A stretch of 64,000 bases of DNA from Burkholderiaceae bacterium (GTDB lineage Bacteria; Pseudomonadota; Gammaproteobacteria; Burkholderiales; Burkholderiaceae): the NCBI GenBank assembly GCA_021166835.1, contig JAJPEN010000062.1, positions 84,145 to 148,144 on the forward strand, written 5' to 3'. The position numbers were made by a program, and so were the translations under genes. Below the pieces are notes generated by a model that saw only the letters and a list, made by a program, of their open reading frames with translations, did not search any database and had not been told where the DNA came from. Positions 28,277-36,455 of the stretch are shown piece by piece (positions within the stretch are counted from its first letter, which is position 1; each line of letters starts with the position of its first letter).

Positions 28277-29311
28277 ATGATCAACACCGTCGGCATCGAC
28301 ATCGGCTCGACCTACACGAAGGCGATCTGCCTGGACGGCGATCGAAAGGTCGTCGGCATGGCCGTGCGCAAGACCGGCTTCAAGCTGGCCGTCGCCGCGC
28401 AGGCCGTCTTCGACGACCTGCTGAAGGAGTGCAAGCTCGACCGCTCCGAGATCACCTACGTCAGCTCGACCGGATACGGACGCTACGTCGTCGACTTCCG
28501 CCACGCGCAGGTCACCGAACTCACCGCCCACGCGCAGGCGGCCACGCAACTGTTCCCCGATACGCGCACGATCCTCGACATCGGCGGCCAGGACATCAAG
28601 GCGATCAAGGTCGACGCCGAAGGGCGCGTCAAGGCGTTCCGGCTGAACGACAAGTGCGCCGCCGGCACCGGCGCGTTCCTCGAGAAAACCGCGCGCTACC
28701 TCGGCCTGACCACCGAGGATATCGGCCCCTACGCCAAGCGCTCCACGTCGCCGAAGGCGATCAGCAGCGTATGCGCGGTGTTCGCCGAATCGGAGGTCAT
28801 CAACCACCTGGCCAACGGCATTCCGGCCGAGGACATCATGATGGGGGCGATGGTCTCGCTGGGCGGCCGCGCCATCCAGTTGATGCGCCGAGTCGGCCTC
28901 GAGCCGGGCTACATGCTCACCGGCGGCATGACGCGCAACATCGCGATGATCGACGCGCTGCAAAGCGCACTCGGTGCGCGCTTCCACGTCGCACCCGACG
29001 GCCTCGGCCAGCTGAACGGCGCCTACGGTGCCGCGTACCTGGGCCTGCGTCGCGTCGAGAAGCTGCGCGCCGAAGGCAAGCCGATTCCGCCCACCGCGGC
29101 CGAACTCGGCGGCGAAGAGAAGAAGCCCGCGCGCCGCTGGTCCGCGATGGCGCTCACCGACACGCGTTACGAGCTGCCCGGCGACGCCGGAGACATCGGC
29201 GAATGCCCGGTCGTCACCACCGAGACGAACCTCGGCAAGACCCCTGCACACCGGATCAGTGCCGCCGAGGTCAAGGCCGAAGCGCAGAAGGCCGTTCCGG
29301 CGGCCGGTTGA
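28277..29311 (+). CDS. bzdQ: Benzoyl-CoA reductase, ATPase subunit Q
   Basis: The 344-residue partner ATPase starts VGIDIGSTYTKAICLDG and has C127 (NDKCAAGTG) and C166 (SSVCAVFAESE), so the heterodimer can hold one shared 4Fe-4S cluster. It is longer than the P subunit by a tail of about 80 residues (from about 265) rich in charged residues, including GECPVVTTETNLGKTPAHRI. The function of that tail is unknown. AGGAG precedes the ATG; the gene ends 19 bases before the ferredoxin. Confidence 0.9.
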   Translation: MINTVGIDIGSTYTKAICLDGDRKVVGMAVRKTGFKLAVAAQAVFDDLLKECKLDRSEITYVSSTGYGRYVVDFRHAQVTELTAHAQAATQLFPDTRTILDIGGQDIKAIKVDAEGRVKAFRLNDKCAAGTGAFLEKTARYLGLTTEDIGPYAKRSTSPKAISSVCAVFAESEVINHLANGIPAEDIMMGAMVSLGGRAIQLMRRVGLEPGYMLTGGMTRNIAMIDALQSALGARFHVAPDGLGQLNGAYGAAYLGLRRVEKLRAEGKPIPPTAAELGGEEKKPARRWSAMALTDTRYELPGDAGDIGECPVVTTETNLGKTPAHRISAAEVKAEAQKAVPAAG

Positions 29312-29330
29312 ACCCAGGAGGGAAAGCGCG

Positions 29331-29660
29331 ATGACACACGTCGTTACCGAAGCCTGCATCAACTGCCGGCACACCGACTGCGTCGAAACCTGTCCGGTGG
29401 ACGCGTTCCACGCGGGGCCGAACTTCCTCGTCATCGACCCCGAAGTCTGCATCGACTGCGCGGCATGCGTCCCGGCATGCCCGGTCGAGGCCATCTACAT
29501 CGACGGCGACGTGCCGGGCTCGATGCACGCCTACGTGGCGCTAAACGCCGAACTGGCGCAGGTGTGGCCGGAGATCACGCGAAAGGAAGACGCAATGCCC
29601 GACGCGGAGCACTGGGCAACGGTCACCGACAAGCGCGCGGAACTGAAAGAAGCAGCCTGA
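29331..29660 (+). CDS. Ferredoxin of benzoyl-CoA reductase operon
   Basis: The 109-residue ferredoxin has CINCRHTDCVETCP (C9, C12, C17, C21) followed by CIDCAACVPACP, the FdxA-like pattern with a C-terminal extension of about 45 residues. The extra cysteine usual in seven-iron FdxA just after the first motif is replaced by Ala (PVDAF), which may change the cluster type. AGGAGGG lies eight bases before the ATG. In Azoarcus and Thauera a ferredoxin in this position is the electron donor of benzoyl-CoA reductase. Confidence 0.9.
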   Translation: MTHVVTEACINCRHTDCVETCPVDAFHAGPNFLVIDPEVCIDCAACVPACPVEAIYIDGDVPGSMHAYVALNAELAQVWPEITRKEDAMPDAEHWATVTDKRAELKEAA

Positions 29661-29678
29661 AAATTGCGGAGTAACCCA

Positions 29679-30122
29679 ATGGAAACGATCAACGACTACA
29701 TGATGGGCGACCATCGCGTTTGCGATGCGATCTTCGAACGCGCCGATCGCGCGGCAGAGAAAGGCGACTTCGCCGAACTCGAGCGCGAGGCAACCGACTT
29801 CCTTCGCCGGATCGCCGCGCATATCGAGATGGAGGAGCGCCTGCTCTTCCCCGCTTTCGAAGAGCGCACCGGCATGGGCGCCGGGGGCCCGACCGCGACG
29901 ATGAAGGACGAACATCGCTCGATGGAAGGCCTGTTCGAACAGATGCGCGACGCGATCGGCGCGCGCAACGCCGCGGCCTACCGGGCCGCCTCTGCCCAGG
30001 TGATGGAGATCCTCGTCCCGCACAACCAGAAGGAAGAGCAGATGATGTATCCGATGCTCGACTCGGCGCTGGGCGACGAGGCAGCGGCGCTGCTCGGGGA
30101 AGTCAAGGCGATGGCTGTTTGA
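29679..30122 (+). CDS. Hemerythrin-domain protein
   Basis: The 147-residue four-helix protein has the HHE iron ligands: H in MGDHRVCD, H-x3-E in HIEMEER, H in DEHRSME, and H-x4-E in PHNQKEEQ. Such proteins bind O2, NO or iron. GGAG (29668-29671) precedes ATG 29679. It follows the ferredoxin within the same operon, which suggests protection of the O2-sensitive reductase or signalling of O2 in that context. That role is inference. Confidence 0.88.
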   Translation: METINDYMMGDHRVCDAIFERADRAAEKGDFAELEREATDFLRRIAAHIEMEERLLFPAFEERTGMGAGGPTATMKDEHRSMEGLFEQMRDAIGARNAAAYRAASAQVMEILVPHNQKEEQMMYPMLDSALGDEAAALLGEVKAMAV

Positions 30123-30131
30123 TCAGGCGTT

Positions 30132-30191
30132 GAAGGGTCAAGGGTGCAGGGGCAAGGGGGAAAAGGCGCAGCATCTCGGGGCTGACCCTTC
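30132..30191. repeat. AAGGG-rich inverted repeat after hemerythrin gene
   Basis: GAAGGGTCA (30132-30140) pairs with TGACCCTTC (30183-30191). The left side continues as an imperfect series of AAGGGTC, AAGGGTG, AGGGGCA, AGGGGG. A related and larger element is found at 47821-47896. It may act as a terminator or RNA-stabilising hairpin between the reductase operon and the alcohol dehydrogenase gene. Confidence 0.55.
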
Positions 30192-30230
30192 CCGTTACGC
30201 GCTTCGCACGCGGCCGCGAGGGAACCGATC

Positions 30231-31217
30231 ATGCTCGCGATGACGCTTCACGCGCCGGGCGCGCCGCTCGTGCCCGAGCAACGAAACACCCCGCGGCCCG
30301 GAAAGGGAGAAGCGCTGCTGCGCGTGACGGCGTGCGCCGTGTGCCGCACCGACCTGCACATCGTCGATGGCGAGTTGCCGCTGCCGAGACTTCCGGTGGT
30401 GCCGGGACACGAGATCGTCGGCATCGTCGAGGCGCTCGGCGACGGCACGCGCGACGTATCGATCGGCGAGCGGGTCGGTGTGCCCTGGCTCGGGCAGGCC
30501 TGCGGTCACTGCCGCTATTGTTCGGAAGATCGCGAGAACCTGTGCGACACACCACGGTTCACCGGCTTGCACCGGGACGGCGGCTTCGCCACGCACGTGC
30601 TCGCCGATGCCCGCTTCTGCCATTCGCTCGAAGGCATCGCGCTGCCCGACGCGCAGGCGGCACCGCTGCTGTGCGCCGGGCTGATCGGCTGGCGCTCGCT
30701 GAAGCGGGCCGGCGACGGGCAAGCGATCGGCCTGTACGGTTTCGGCGCTGCGGCACATCTGGTCGCCCAGCTGGCCGTGCAACAGGGCCGGCGCGTCCAT
30801 GCGTTCGTCCGTCCCGGCGATGCAGCGGCCGTCGCACACGCGTACTCGCTCGGCGCGGCGTGGGCCGGCGGATCCGACGAGATGCCGCCCGAAGCGCTCG
30901 ATGCGGCGATCCTCTTCGCGCCGGTCGGCGCGCTCGTTCCGCAGGCGCTGCGCGCGCTGCGCAAGGGAGGAAGGGTCGTCTGCGGGGGCATCCACATGAG
31001 CGACATCCCGTCGTTCCCGTACGAAATCCTGTGGAACGAGCGCGAGATCCGCTCCGTGGCGAACCTGACGCGCGCCGACGGCCGCGAGTTCCTCGACCGG
31101 GTGCGCGCCAACCCGATCCGCGTGGACGTTCGGACCTGGCCGCTCGACCAGGCCAACGACGCGCTCGCCGCGCTGCGCGACGGCAGGGTTACCGGCGCGG
31201 CGGTACTGCTGCCATAG
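30231..31217 (+). CDS. Zinc-dependent alcohol dehydrogenase family protein
   Basis: The 328-residue MDR enzyme has the catalytic zinc motif PGHEIVGIVEALG with C in CAVCRTD, the structural zinc cysteines C-x2-C-x2-C-x7-C (ACGHCRYCSEDRENLC) and a nucleotide-binding GFGAAAHLVAQLA. It fits the short AdhA-like subfamily rather than 6-hydroxycyclohex-1-ene-carbonyl-CoA dehydrogenase (Had), which is longer. It lies about 108 bases after the hemerythrin gene and may be a separate unit. The substrate is unknown. Confidence 0.8.
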   Translation: MLAMTLHAPGAPLVPEQRNTPRPGKGEALLRVTACAVCRTDLHIVDGELPLPRLPVVPGHEIVGIVEALGDGTRDVSIGERVGVPWLGQACGHCRYCSEDRENLCDTPRFTGLHRDGGFATHVLADARFCHSLEGIALPDAQAAPLLCAGLIGWRSLKRAGDGQAIGLYGFGAAAHLVAQLAVQQGRRVHAFVRPGDAAAVAHAYSLGAAWAGGSDEMPPEALDAAILFAPVGALVPQALRALRKGGRVVCGGIHMSDIPSFPYEILWNEREIRSVANLTRADGREFLDRVRANPIRVDVRTWPLDQANDALAALRDGRVTGAAVLLP

Positions 31218-31256
31218 CGAGAGTCGTCACCGATCGCGCGACAAGGCTCGCCGGCC

Positions 31257-31279
31257 GCACTGCCGAGGCTCGGCAGTGC
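31257..31279. terminator. Bidirectional terminator-like hairpin
   Basis: GCACTGCCGA and TCGGCAGTGC form a perfect 10-bp stem with a GGC loop, between the convergent alcohol dehydrogenase and livF-type genes. There is no clear T-run on either side, but position and strength suggest transcription ends here from both directions. Confidence 0.6.
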
Positions 31280-31297
31280 GTCATCTGCCGCCCTGCC

Positions 31298-31996
31298 CTA
31301 CACCCCGAGGTAGCGCTGCAGCAGTTCCGGCTGCGCCTTCAACTCCGAAGCCGGACCCTCGTGCGCGATGTGTCCGTTGTTGATGATGTAGACGCGGTCT
31401 GCGAGCGCCAGCGCGGCCGCGATGTTCTGCTCGACCAGGATGATCGTCTGCCCGGCCTGTGCGAGGTCGTGGCAGGCGCGGACGAGGTCCTGCACGATGA
31501 TCGGCGCGAGCCCCTCGAAAGGTTCGTCGAGCAGAACGAGCTTGGGATCGCGAACCAGCGCACGCGCGATCGCCAGCATCTGCTGCTCACCGCCCGACAG
31601 GTCGGTGCCGCGGCTGGTGCGACGCTCCTTCAGCCGCGGAAACATCTCGTAGATGCGCTCCAACGGCCACTTGTTCTCGGCGGTGAGCCCGGCGAGGACG
31701 ATGTTCTCCTCGACGTTCAGGCTGCCGAAGATGCGGCGTTCCTCCGGCACGAGCTGCATGCCGACCCGGGCGATGTTGTGCGCCTTCTTGCCGGCGAGTT
31801 CGATGCCGTCGAGCTTGACGCTGCCGCCCCTGGGCTTGACCACGCCCATCAGGCTTTTCAGCGTCGTCGACTTGCCGGCGCCGTTGCGTCCGAGCAGCGC
31901 GACCACTTCGTTCTTCTTCACGCTCAGCGAGACGTCGAACAGGATGTGGCTGTCGCCGTAGTAGCTGTTCAATGCGTCGACTTCGAGCAGGCTCAT
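31298..31996 (-). CDS. Liv-type ABC transporter ATPase (LivF-like), cluster 1
   Basis: The 232-residue ATPase has Walker A GRNGAGKST (about 36-44), signature LSGGEQQMLAIARAL and Walker B LVLLDEPFEGLAP, with the LivF-type ending. It energises the importer encoded by the next three genes upstream. It overlaps the fused permease-ATPase gene by ATGA. Clusters of this type next to benzoate or hydroxybenzoate genes often import aromatic acids; that substrate is an inference here. Confidence 0.92.
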   Translation of the reverse strand: MSLLEVDALNSYYGDSHILFDVSLSVKKNEVVALLGRNGAGKSTTLKSLMGVVKPRGGSVKLDGIELAGKKAHNIARVGMQLVPEERRIFGSLNVEENIVLAGLTAENKWPLERIYEMFPRLKERRTSRGTDLSGGEQQMLAIARALVRDPKLVLLDEPFEGLAPIIVQDLVRACHDLAQAGQTIILVEQNIAAALALADRVYIINNGHIAHEGPASELKAQPELLQRYLGV

Positions 31997-33867
31997 GCAA
32001 GTTCTCCGAACGCCAGCTCTCCGTTGACGCCGCCGAGATAGGCTTCCTGGACCTTGGGGTCGGTCTTGATCTGCTCGGGCGTGCCCTCGACCAGAACCTT
32101 GCCCTCCTGAAGCACAGTGACCTTCTCGACCAGCTCGAACAGCGAGTCCATGTCGTGGTCGATGACGATCATCGTTCGGCCCTGGGCGATCGACTTCAGC
32201 AGCGCCACCGTCTCGACGCGTTCCGACGGGCTCATGCCGGCCAGCGGTTCGTCGAGAAGCAGCAGGCTGGGCGAGGTGGCCAGCGCCAATCCGATCTCGA
32301 GGCGCCGCTTCTCGCCGTAAGCGAGCTCGGAAACCGGCGCCTCGAGCCGCTCGCTCAGGTGCACCAACGCTGCGGTGCTCTCGACGCGCGCGGAAAGGCC
32401 CGGCACCTTGCGCAGGTTGCGAAAGAGGTCGAGCTTGAACTTGCCGCGCGTCTCGCCGAGTGCGGCGATGGCCAGGTTCTGTCGCACGCTCAACCGATCG
32501 AAGAGCTGGTTGATCTGGTAGCTCTTGGTGAGGCCGAGCTGGCAGACATCGGTGACGCCCAGGTGCGTGATGTCGCGGCCTTCGAAGATGATCGTGCCCG
32601 ACGTCGGCTGGACCTCGCAGGTCAGCATCTTGAAGAAGGTGCTCTTGCCGGCGCCGTTGGGCCCGATGATGCCGCGGATCTCGCCGCGGTTCACGCTGAA
32701 GTCGATGTCGCGGTTGGCGATCAGGCCGCCGTAGCGCTTGCTCAGGCCGCTTGCCTGCAGGATGGGTCCGGTGCCCGGACCGGTCTGCTTGCGACGCGCC
32801 GGCATCGGCACCACGATGTGCTCGCCGGTGGCGGCAGCCGCTCGCCGCACGGGCTCCGTCGCCGCCGGCGCCTGTGCCGGCTTCGACCCGCCTTTCACCA
32901 TGTGGTAGAGGTCGATGATGGCGCCGGCCAGCCCGCGGCGCAGGAAGACCACCAACAGCACGAACACGATGCCGAGCACCAGCTTCCAGGTGGCGCCCAG
33001 GTTCAGCGTGGTCTGGAAGAAGTCGCTCAGGTACAGCCAGGTGGCGGCGCCGAGCAGCGGGCCGAACAGCGTGCCCGCGCCGCCGATCGCCGTCTGCATG
33101 ATGATCTCGCCCGACGTGTGGAACATGAAGGCGTCGGGCGGCATGAAGCCCTGCATCAGGCCGAGCAGGCCGCCGGCGAATCCGGCGTACATCGCCGCGA
33201 CGACGAACACCGTCAGCTTGTAGCCGTGGATGTTGTGGCCGAGCGCCTGCGCGCGCAGCGGATTGTCGCGGATCGCGCGCAGCAGCAGCCCGACCGGAGA
33301 ACGCACGATGCGCAGCGCCACGACCAGGCCCACGAAGTACCAGAAGGCCAGGAAGATGTACATCGAGAAGTTGTCGTCGAACTCGATGGTCGTGAAGCCG
33401 AGCTCCAGGTTCGGCGTGGGCACGCCGGGCAGCCCGTTCTCGCCGCCGGTGTAGGCCGACAGCGGATTGAACTCGAGGAAGAAGAAGACCTCTGCGATGG
33501 CCACCGTGATCATCGCGAAGTAGATGCCGGTTCGCCGCAACGCGATCAGCCCCACCAGGTAGCCGACGATGCCGGCGACCACCGTGCCGACGACGACGGC
33601 GGCGATCGTGTTGGTGAACTCGGTCTGCGTGAGCAGGTAGGCGGCGAACATGCCGCCGGTGCCGAAGAACGCCGACTGGCCGAAGGAAAGCAGGCCGGCG
33701 TAGCCGAACAGCAGGTCGAAGCCGATCCCGACCAGTCCCCAGATGAGGATGCGGTTGATCGTCGTCGGCGTGAAGCCGAGGTACGGCAGGACGTAGGGCG
33801 CGGCGATCAATCCGAGGAGCGTCAGCGCCTCGACGAGGTACGGGCGGCTGGGTCGGGCCATCGGCAT
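31993..33867 (-). CDS. Fused LivM permease-LivG ATPase, cluster 1
   Basis: The 624-residue protein joins a LivM-type permease (about 1-300, eight or more hydrophobic segments, GLLSFGQSAFFGTGG and the loop with RAIRDNPLRAQALG) to a LivG-type ATPase (about 370-624, Walker A GPNGAGKST, signature ELAYGEKRRLEIGLAL, Walker B LLLLDEPLAGMSP) through a Pro/Ala-rich linker. This fusion is known in the family. GGGAG lies about eight bases before ATG 33867. The gene lies five bases after the LivH-like gene. Confidence 0.93.
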   Translation of the reverse strand: MPMARPSRPYLVEALTLLGLIAAPYVLPYLGFTPTTINRILIWGLVGIGFDLLFGYAGLLSFGQSAFFGTGGMFAAYLLTQTEFTNTIAAVVVGTVVAGIVGYLVGLIALRRTGIYFAMITVAIAEVFFFLEFNPLSAYTGGENGLPGVPTPNLELGFTTIEFDDNFSMYIFLAFWYFVGLVVALRIVRSPVGLLLRAIRDNPLRAQALGHNIHGYKLTVFVVAAMYAGFAGGLLGLMQGFMPPDAFMFHTSGEIIMQTAIGGAGTLFGPLLGAATWLYLSDFFQTTLNLGATWKLVLGIVFVLLVVFLRRGLAGAIIDLYHMVKGGSKPAQAPAATEPVRRAAAATGEHIVVPMPARRKQTGPGTGPILQASGLSKRYGGLIANRDIDFSVNRGEIRGIIGPNGAGKSTFFKMLTCEVQPTSGTIIFEGRDITHLGVTDVCQLGLTKSYQINQLFDRLSVRQNLAIAALGETRGKFKLDLFRNLRKVPGLSARVESTAALVHLSERLEAPVSELAYGEKRRLEIGLALATSPSLLLLDEPLAGMSPSERVETVALLKSIAQGRTMIVIDHDMDSLFELVEKVTVLQEGKVLVEGTPEQIKTDPKVQEAYLGGVNGELAFGELA

Positions 33868-33872
33868 GGCAA

Positions 33873-34748
33873 TTACTCCCGTCCCGCCACGCCGAGCAGT
33901 CCGTGAGGACGGAACATCAGCACGAGCGTCATGGCTACGAACAGCATCACGTAGGAATAGGCCGGATTGAACATCGAGGTAATGCTGAGGATTTCGCCGG
34001 CGATCAGCCCGCCCAGGATCGCACCGGGGAAGGAGCCGACGCCGCCGATGACGACGACGACGAAGGTCTGCACCAGGATGGCGTCACCGACGTCGGGCGC
34101 GATGGAAACCACGGGAGCGTTGACGATCCCCGAGAAGCCCGCCGCCATCGCGCCGATGCCGAACACCAGCATGAAGATCTTGTAGACGTCGATGCCCAGC
34201 GCATCGACCATCGTCGAGTCCTCGATGCCGGCGCGCACGATCATGCCGATGCGCGTTCGGTAGAGGACGAAATACAGCACCAGCAACGCTACCGCGACGA
34301 TGCCGAGCAGCCCGAGCCGATAGGTGGGGTAGACCATGAAACCGAGCTGCGTGATGCCCATCAGCGGCTCGGGCGGCGGAACCGCCTTCGACAGGCTGCC
34401 GAAGAAGAAACGCACGGCCTCGACGAAGACGATGCCCAGGCCGAAAGTGACCAGCAGCTGGTCTTCGGGCGGGCGCGAATAGAAGTGGCGGATGATCACC
34501 CGCTCGGTGACCACGCCAACCAGCATCACGAACAGCGACCCCGCGATCACCGCCGCGACGAACGAACCGGTGTAATCGAAGGCGACCCAGCCGGCATAGC
34601 CGCCGAGCATGAACATCGCGCCGTGCGCGAGGTTCAGCACGCCGAGCGTGCCGTAGATGATCGTCAGGCCCGAGGAGATCAACGCCAATAGCGCCCCCAG
34701 CACGAGCCCGTTGAAGCACTGCGAGATGAAATTCGCCCAGTTGATCAC
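33873..34748 (-). CDS. LivH-type permease, cluster 1
   Basis: The membrane protein of 291 residues has the LivH features SSGLTIIYGTLGVLNLAHGA near the N-terminus and GIGAMAAGFSGI and FVVVVIGGVGSFPGAILGG near the C-terminus. GTG 34748 was chosen because family similarity starts there (INWANFISQCFNGLVLGALL); an ATG 63 bases further upstream would add a region that includes no signal or similarity. It is separated from the binding-protein gene by 137 bases with two hairpins. Confidence 0.88.
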   Translation of the reverse strand: MINWANFISQCFNGLVLGALLALISSGLTIIYGTLGVLNLAHGAMFMLGGYAGWVAFDYTGSFVAAVIAGSLFVMLVGVVTERVIIRHFYSRPPEDQLLVTFGLGIVFVEAVRFFFGSLSKAVPPPEPLMGITQLGFMVYPTYRLGLLGIVAVALLVLYFVLYRTRIGMIVRAGIEDSTMVDALGIDVYKIFMLVFGIGAMAAGFSGIVNAPVVSIAPDVGDAILVQTFVVVVIGGVGSFPGAILGGLIAGEILSITSMFNPAYSYVMLFVAMTLVLMFRPHGLLGVAGRE

Positions 34749-34814
34749 GCTGTTCCGTCCGGATAGTGGATCGAGGAGCCCGATACACGGCGCGAGCGGC
34801 GGCGCCCGCAAGGA

Positions 34815-34841
34815 CGCCTGCCGCCGAAAGGGCGGCAGGCG
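34815..34841. terminator. Strong hairpin between binding-protein and permease genes
   Basis: CGCCTGCCGCC and GGCGGCAGGCG form a perfect 11-bp stem with a five-base loop. It follows the stop of the periplasmic binding protein gene (34886) and precedes the LivH-type gene on the minus strand. There is no T-run, so it more likely stabilises the upstream mRNA or partly attenuates transcription, giving more binding protein than permease, a common pattern in ABC operons. Confidence 0.65.
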
Positions 34842-34850
34842 GGTTCAGGC

Positions 34851-34872
34851 TTCCGGCGCGCCGTGGCCGGAA
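34851..34872. terminator. Second hairpin in the same gap
   Basis: TTCCGGC (34851-34857) and GCCGGAA (34866-34872) form a seven-base stem with an eight-base loop, ten bases from the stronger hairpin. Together the two make a double stem-loop between binding-protein and permease genes. Confidence 0.45.
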
Positions 34873-34885
34873 GGTGCCCGAAGCC

Positions 34886-36259
34886 TCAGATGTAGTCGCC
34901 GAGCTTGCAGCCGAAGGCGTCGGGCTTCTGGATCACTTCCTCGCCCTTGACCTCGTCGACGACCTCCCAGAAGTCCTCGTCGTTGCGCATGTCCTTCTTC
35001 GCCTTGCCGCGAACGACGAACACCGGCCGTATGCATTGGTGGTCCTCGGGCCGGTAGTGCACGTCACCGACCAGCGACGGGATCGTCTCGCCCTTCTCCC
35101 AGTGCTTGATGACGTCGGGCGGATAGAAGTTGCCCGTCTCGGTGACCATCCGCGCCCAATGCGCGAAGCTGACGTACGCGTTCTCGGCGCCCCATTCCGG
35201 CCGGTAGCCGTACTTCTTGTGGAAGGCTTCGACGAACATCTTCGAGAGCGGGTATTTGTCCTCCAGAGTCCACCAGAAGTCGGTGGCGGCGAACACCCCG
35301 GCGCTGATGTCGACGCCGGTCTCCTTGGCGAAGAACGGAATCTGGTAGGGCAACACCAGCGTCATCTTCGGCAGCAGGCCGAACTGCTTCGCCTGCTGGC
35401 TCGACAGCACCGCGTCGCGCCCCCAGTTGACGTTCATCAGGAACTCGGCGCCCGAGTTCGCGATGTTGGTCAGGTACTGGCTGAAGTCCTGCGTGCCCAG
35501 CGGCGACACCTGGTTGGTGACCGTCGTCCATCCACCCTTGTCGCGCAGGAAGCGCTCGGTGGACTCGGTGGTCGTGTGGCCGTAGGTGTAGTCCGGCGTC
35601 ATGAACGCCATCTTTCGATTCTTGCCGAACTGCTTGAGCAGGATCGGACCGATCGCATTGGCCGCCATTTCGCCGAAGAAACCCTGGCGGAAGCCGTAGC
35701 GCACGCAGTCCTTGCCGGTGGTGTCGTTCGAACCCGAGATGCCCGGCATGTAGAGGATCTTCTCGCGCTGCGCGAACTTGTTCAGCGCCACCGCAACGGC
35801 CGACGACGTCGACCCGGTCATCAGGATGACCTTCTTCTGGTTGATGAAGGTCTGCTGCGCCTGCACCGCCTGGTTCGGCTTGGCCGCCGAGTCGGCGTAG
35901 AGCAACTCCACCTTCTTGCCGAGCACGCCCTTGTCGACTTTCGGCGCGAGCTTCTTCATGAGCTCGTGATTCGTGTTCATGTGCTCGACGGCCAGCTCCC
36001 AACCCTTGAGCTCGTCGGCGCCCTGCACGGCGTACGTGCCGGTGAGCGGAACCGCCGCGGCCACGTAGACCGTATCGCCCTGCGTGCCGGCCGGCCAGGT
36101 GCCGATCGCTGGTTTGTCCTGCGCGAAAGCCCAATTGATGTGGCCGAGCCCGGGAATGAGAACCGCCCCGGTGCCCAGGCGCAGCGCATCGCGGCGCGAG
36201 ATTCCTTCCCTGCCCGCCACCTGGCCGTCGCTACGGCTCCTGTCATCGCTTCTGCCCAT
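34886..36259 (-). CDS. Periplasmic substrate-binding protein of Liv-type importer, cluster 1
   Basis: The 457-residue protein has a Tat-type signal (SRRDALRLG, about residues 20-28, cleavage near AFA) and a Peripla_BP_6 fold (VAAAVPLTGTYAVQGADELKG, STSSAVAVALNKFA, GFFGEMAANAIGP). It is larger than the typical 370-400 residues, with a longer C-terminal part rich in charged residues. ATG 36259 is preceded at six bases by AGGAGG; the upstream ATG 36340 lacks this. It is divergent from the ScfR-like regulator. The ligand could be an aromatic acid. Confidence 0.9.
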   Translation of the reverse strand: MGRSDDRSRSDGQVAGREGISRRDALRLGTGAVLIPGLGHINWAFAQDKPAIGTWPAGTQGDTVYVAAAVPLTGTYAVQGADELKGWELAVEHMNTNHELMKKLAPKVDKGVLGKKVELLYADSAAKPNQAVQAQQTFINQKKVILMTGSTSSAVAVALNKFAQREKILYMPGISGSNDTTGKDCVRYGFRQGFFGEMAANAIGPILLKQFGKNRKMAFMTPDYTYGHTTTESTERFLRDKGGWTTVTNQVSPLGTQDFSQYLTNIANSGAEFLMNVNWGRDAVLSSQQAKQFGLLPKMTLVLPYQIPFFAKETGVDISAGVFAATDFWWTLEDKYPLSKMFVEAFHKKYGYRPEWGAENAYVSFAHWARMVTETGNFYPPDVIKHWEKGETIPSLVGDVHYRPEDHQCIRPVFVVRGKAKKDMRNDEDFWEVVDEVKGEEVIQKPDAFGCKLGDYI

Positions 36260-36355
36260 CTCGCCTCCTGTCCGTGGGGAATCGTCGAGCCGACGCGAGT
36301 TGCGTCGAATCTTCGCGGAAGAATGGTTGCCCCGAGTCAATGCGGCAATAGCTGA

Positions 36356-36420
36356 TTGACTTCACTAGTTATTTTTGTCAACAATGAGACGTGACAAGAG
36401 AAAATCTGTCGATAATTGAC
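36356..36420. promoter_or_regulatory. AT-rich divergent promoter with TTGAC/GTCAA repeats
   Basis: In the 196-base gap between the importer operon and the ScfR-like gene lies an AT-rich block with TTGAC (36356-36360) facing GTCAA (36377-36381), a TTGTCAACAA element (36375-36384) and GTCGATAATTGAC (36408-36420). The repeated TTGAC/GTCAA half-sites are a plausible operator for the neighbouring regulator and also offer -35 elements. No binding protein is proven. Confidence 0.45.
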
Positions 36421-36455
36421 CTTGCGATGCAACAACGGGAGGCGATGGGCGCGCC

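Noticed and set aside
27460..29311. Thauera-type BcrA/BcrD naming
   Set aside because: Neither ATPase subunit has the length of about 430 residues expected for BcrA; the Azoarcus-type P/Q pair fits better, though gene order does not separate the two.
30231..31217. Alcohol dehydrogenase as Had (6-hydroxycyclohex-1-ene-1-carbonyl-CoA dehydrogenase)
   Set aside because: Position after the reductase operon suggested it, but the protein is about 40 residues shorter and its motifs fit the general AdhA-like subfamily.
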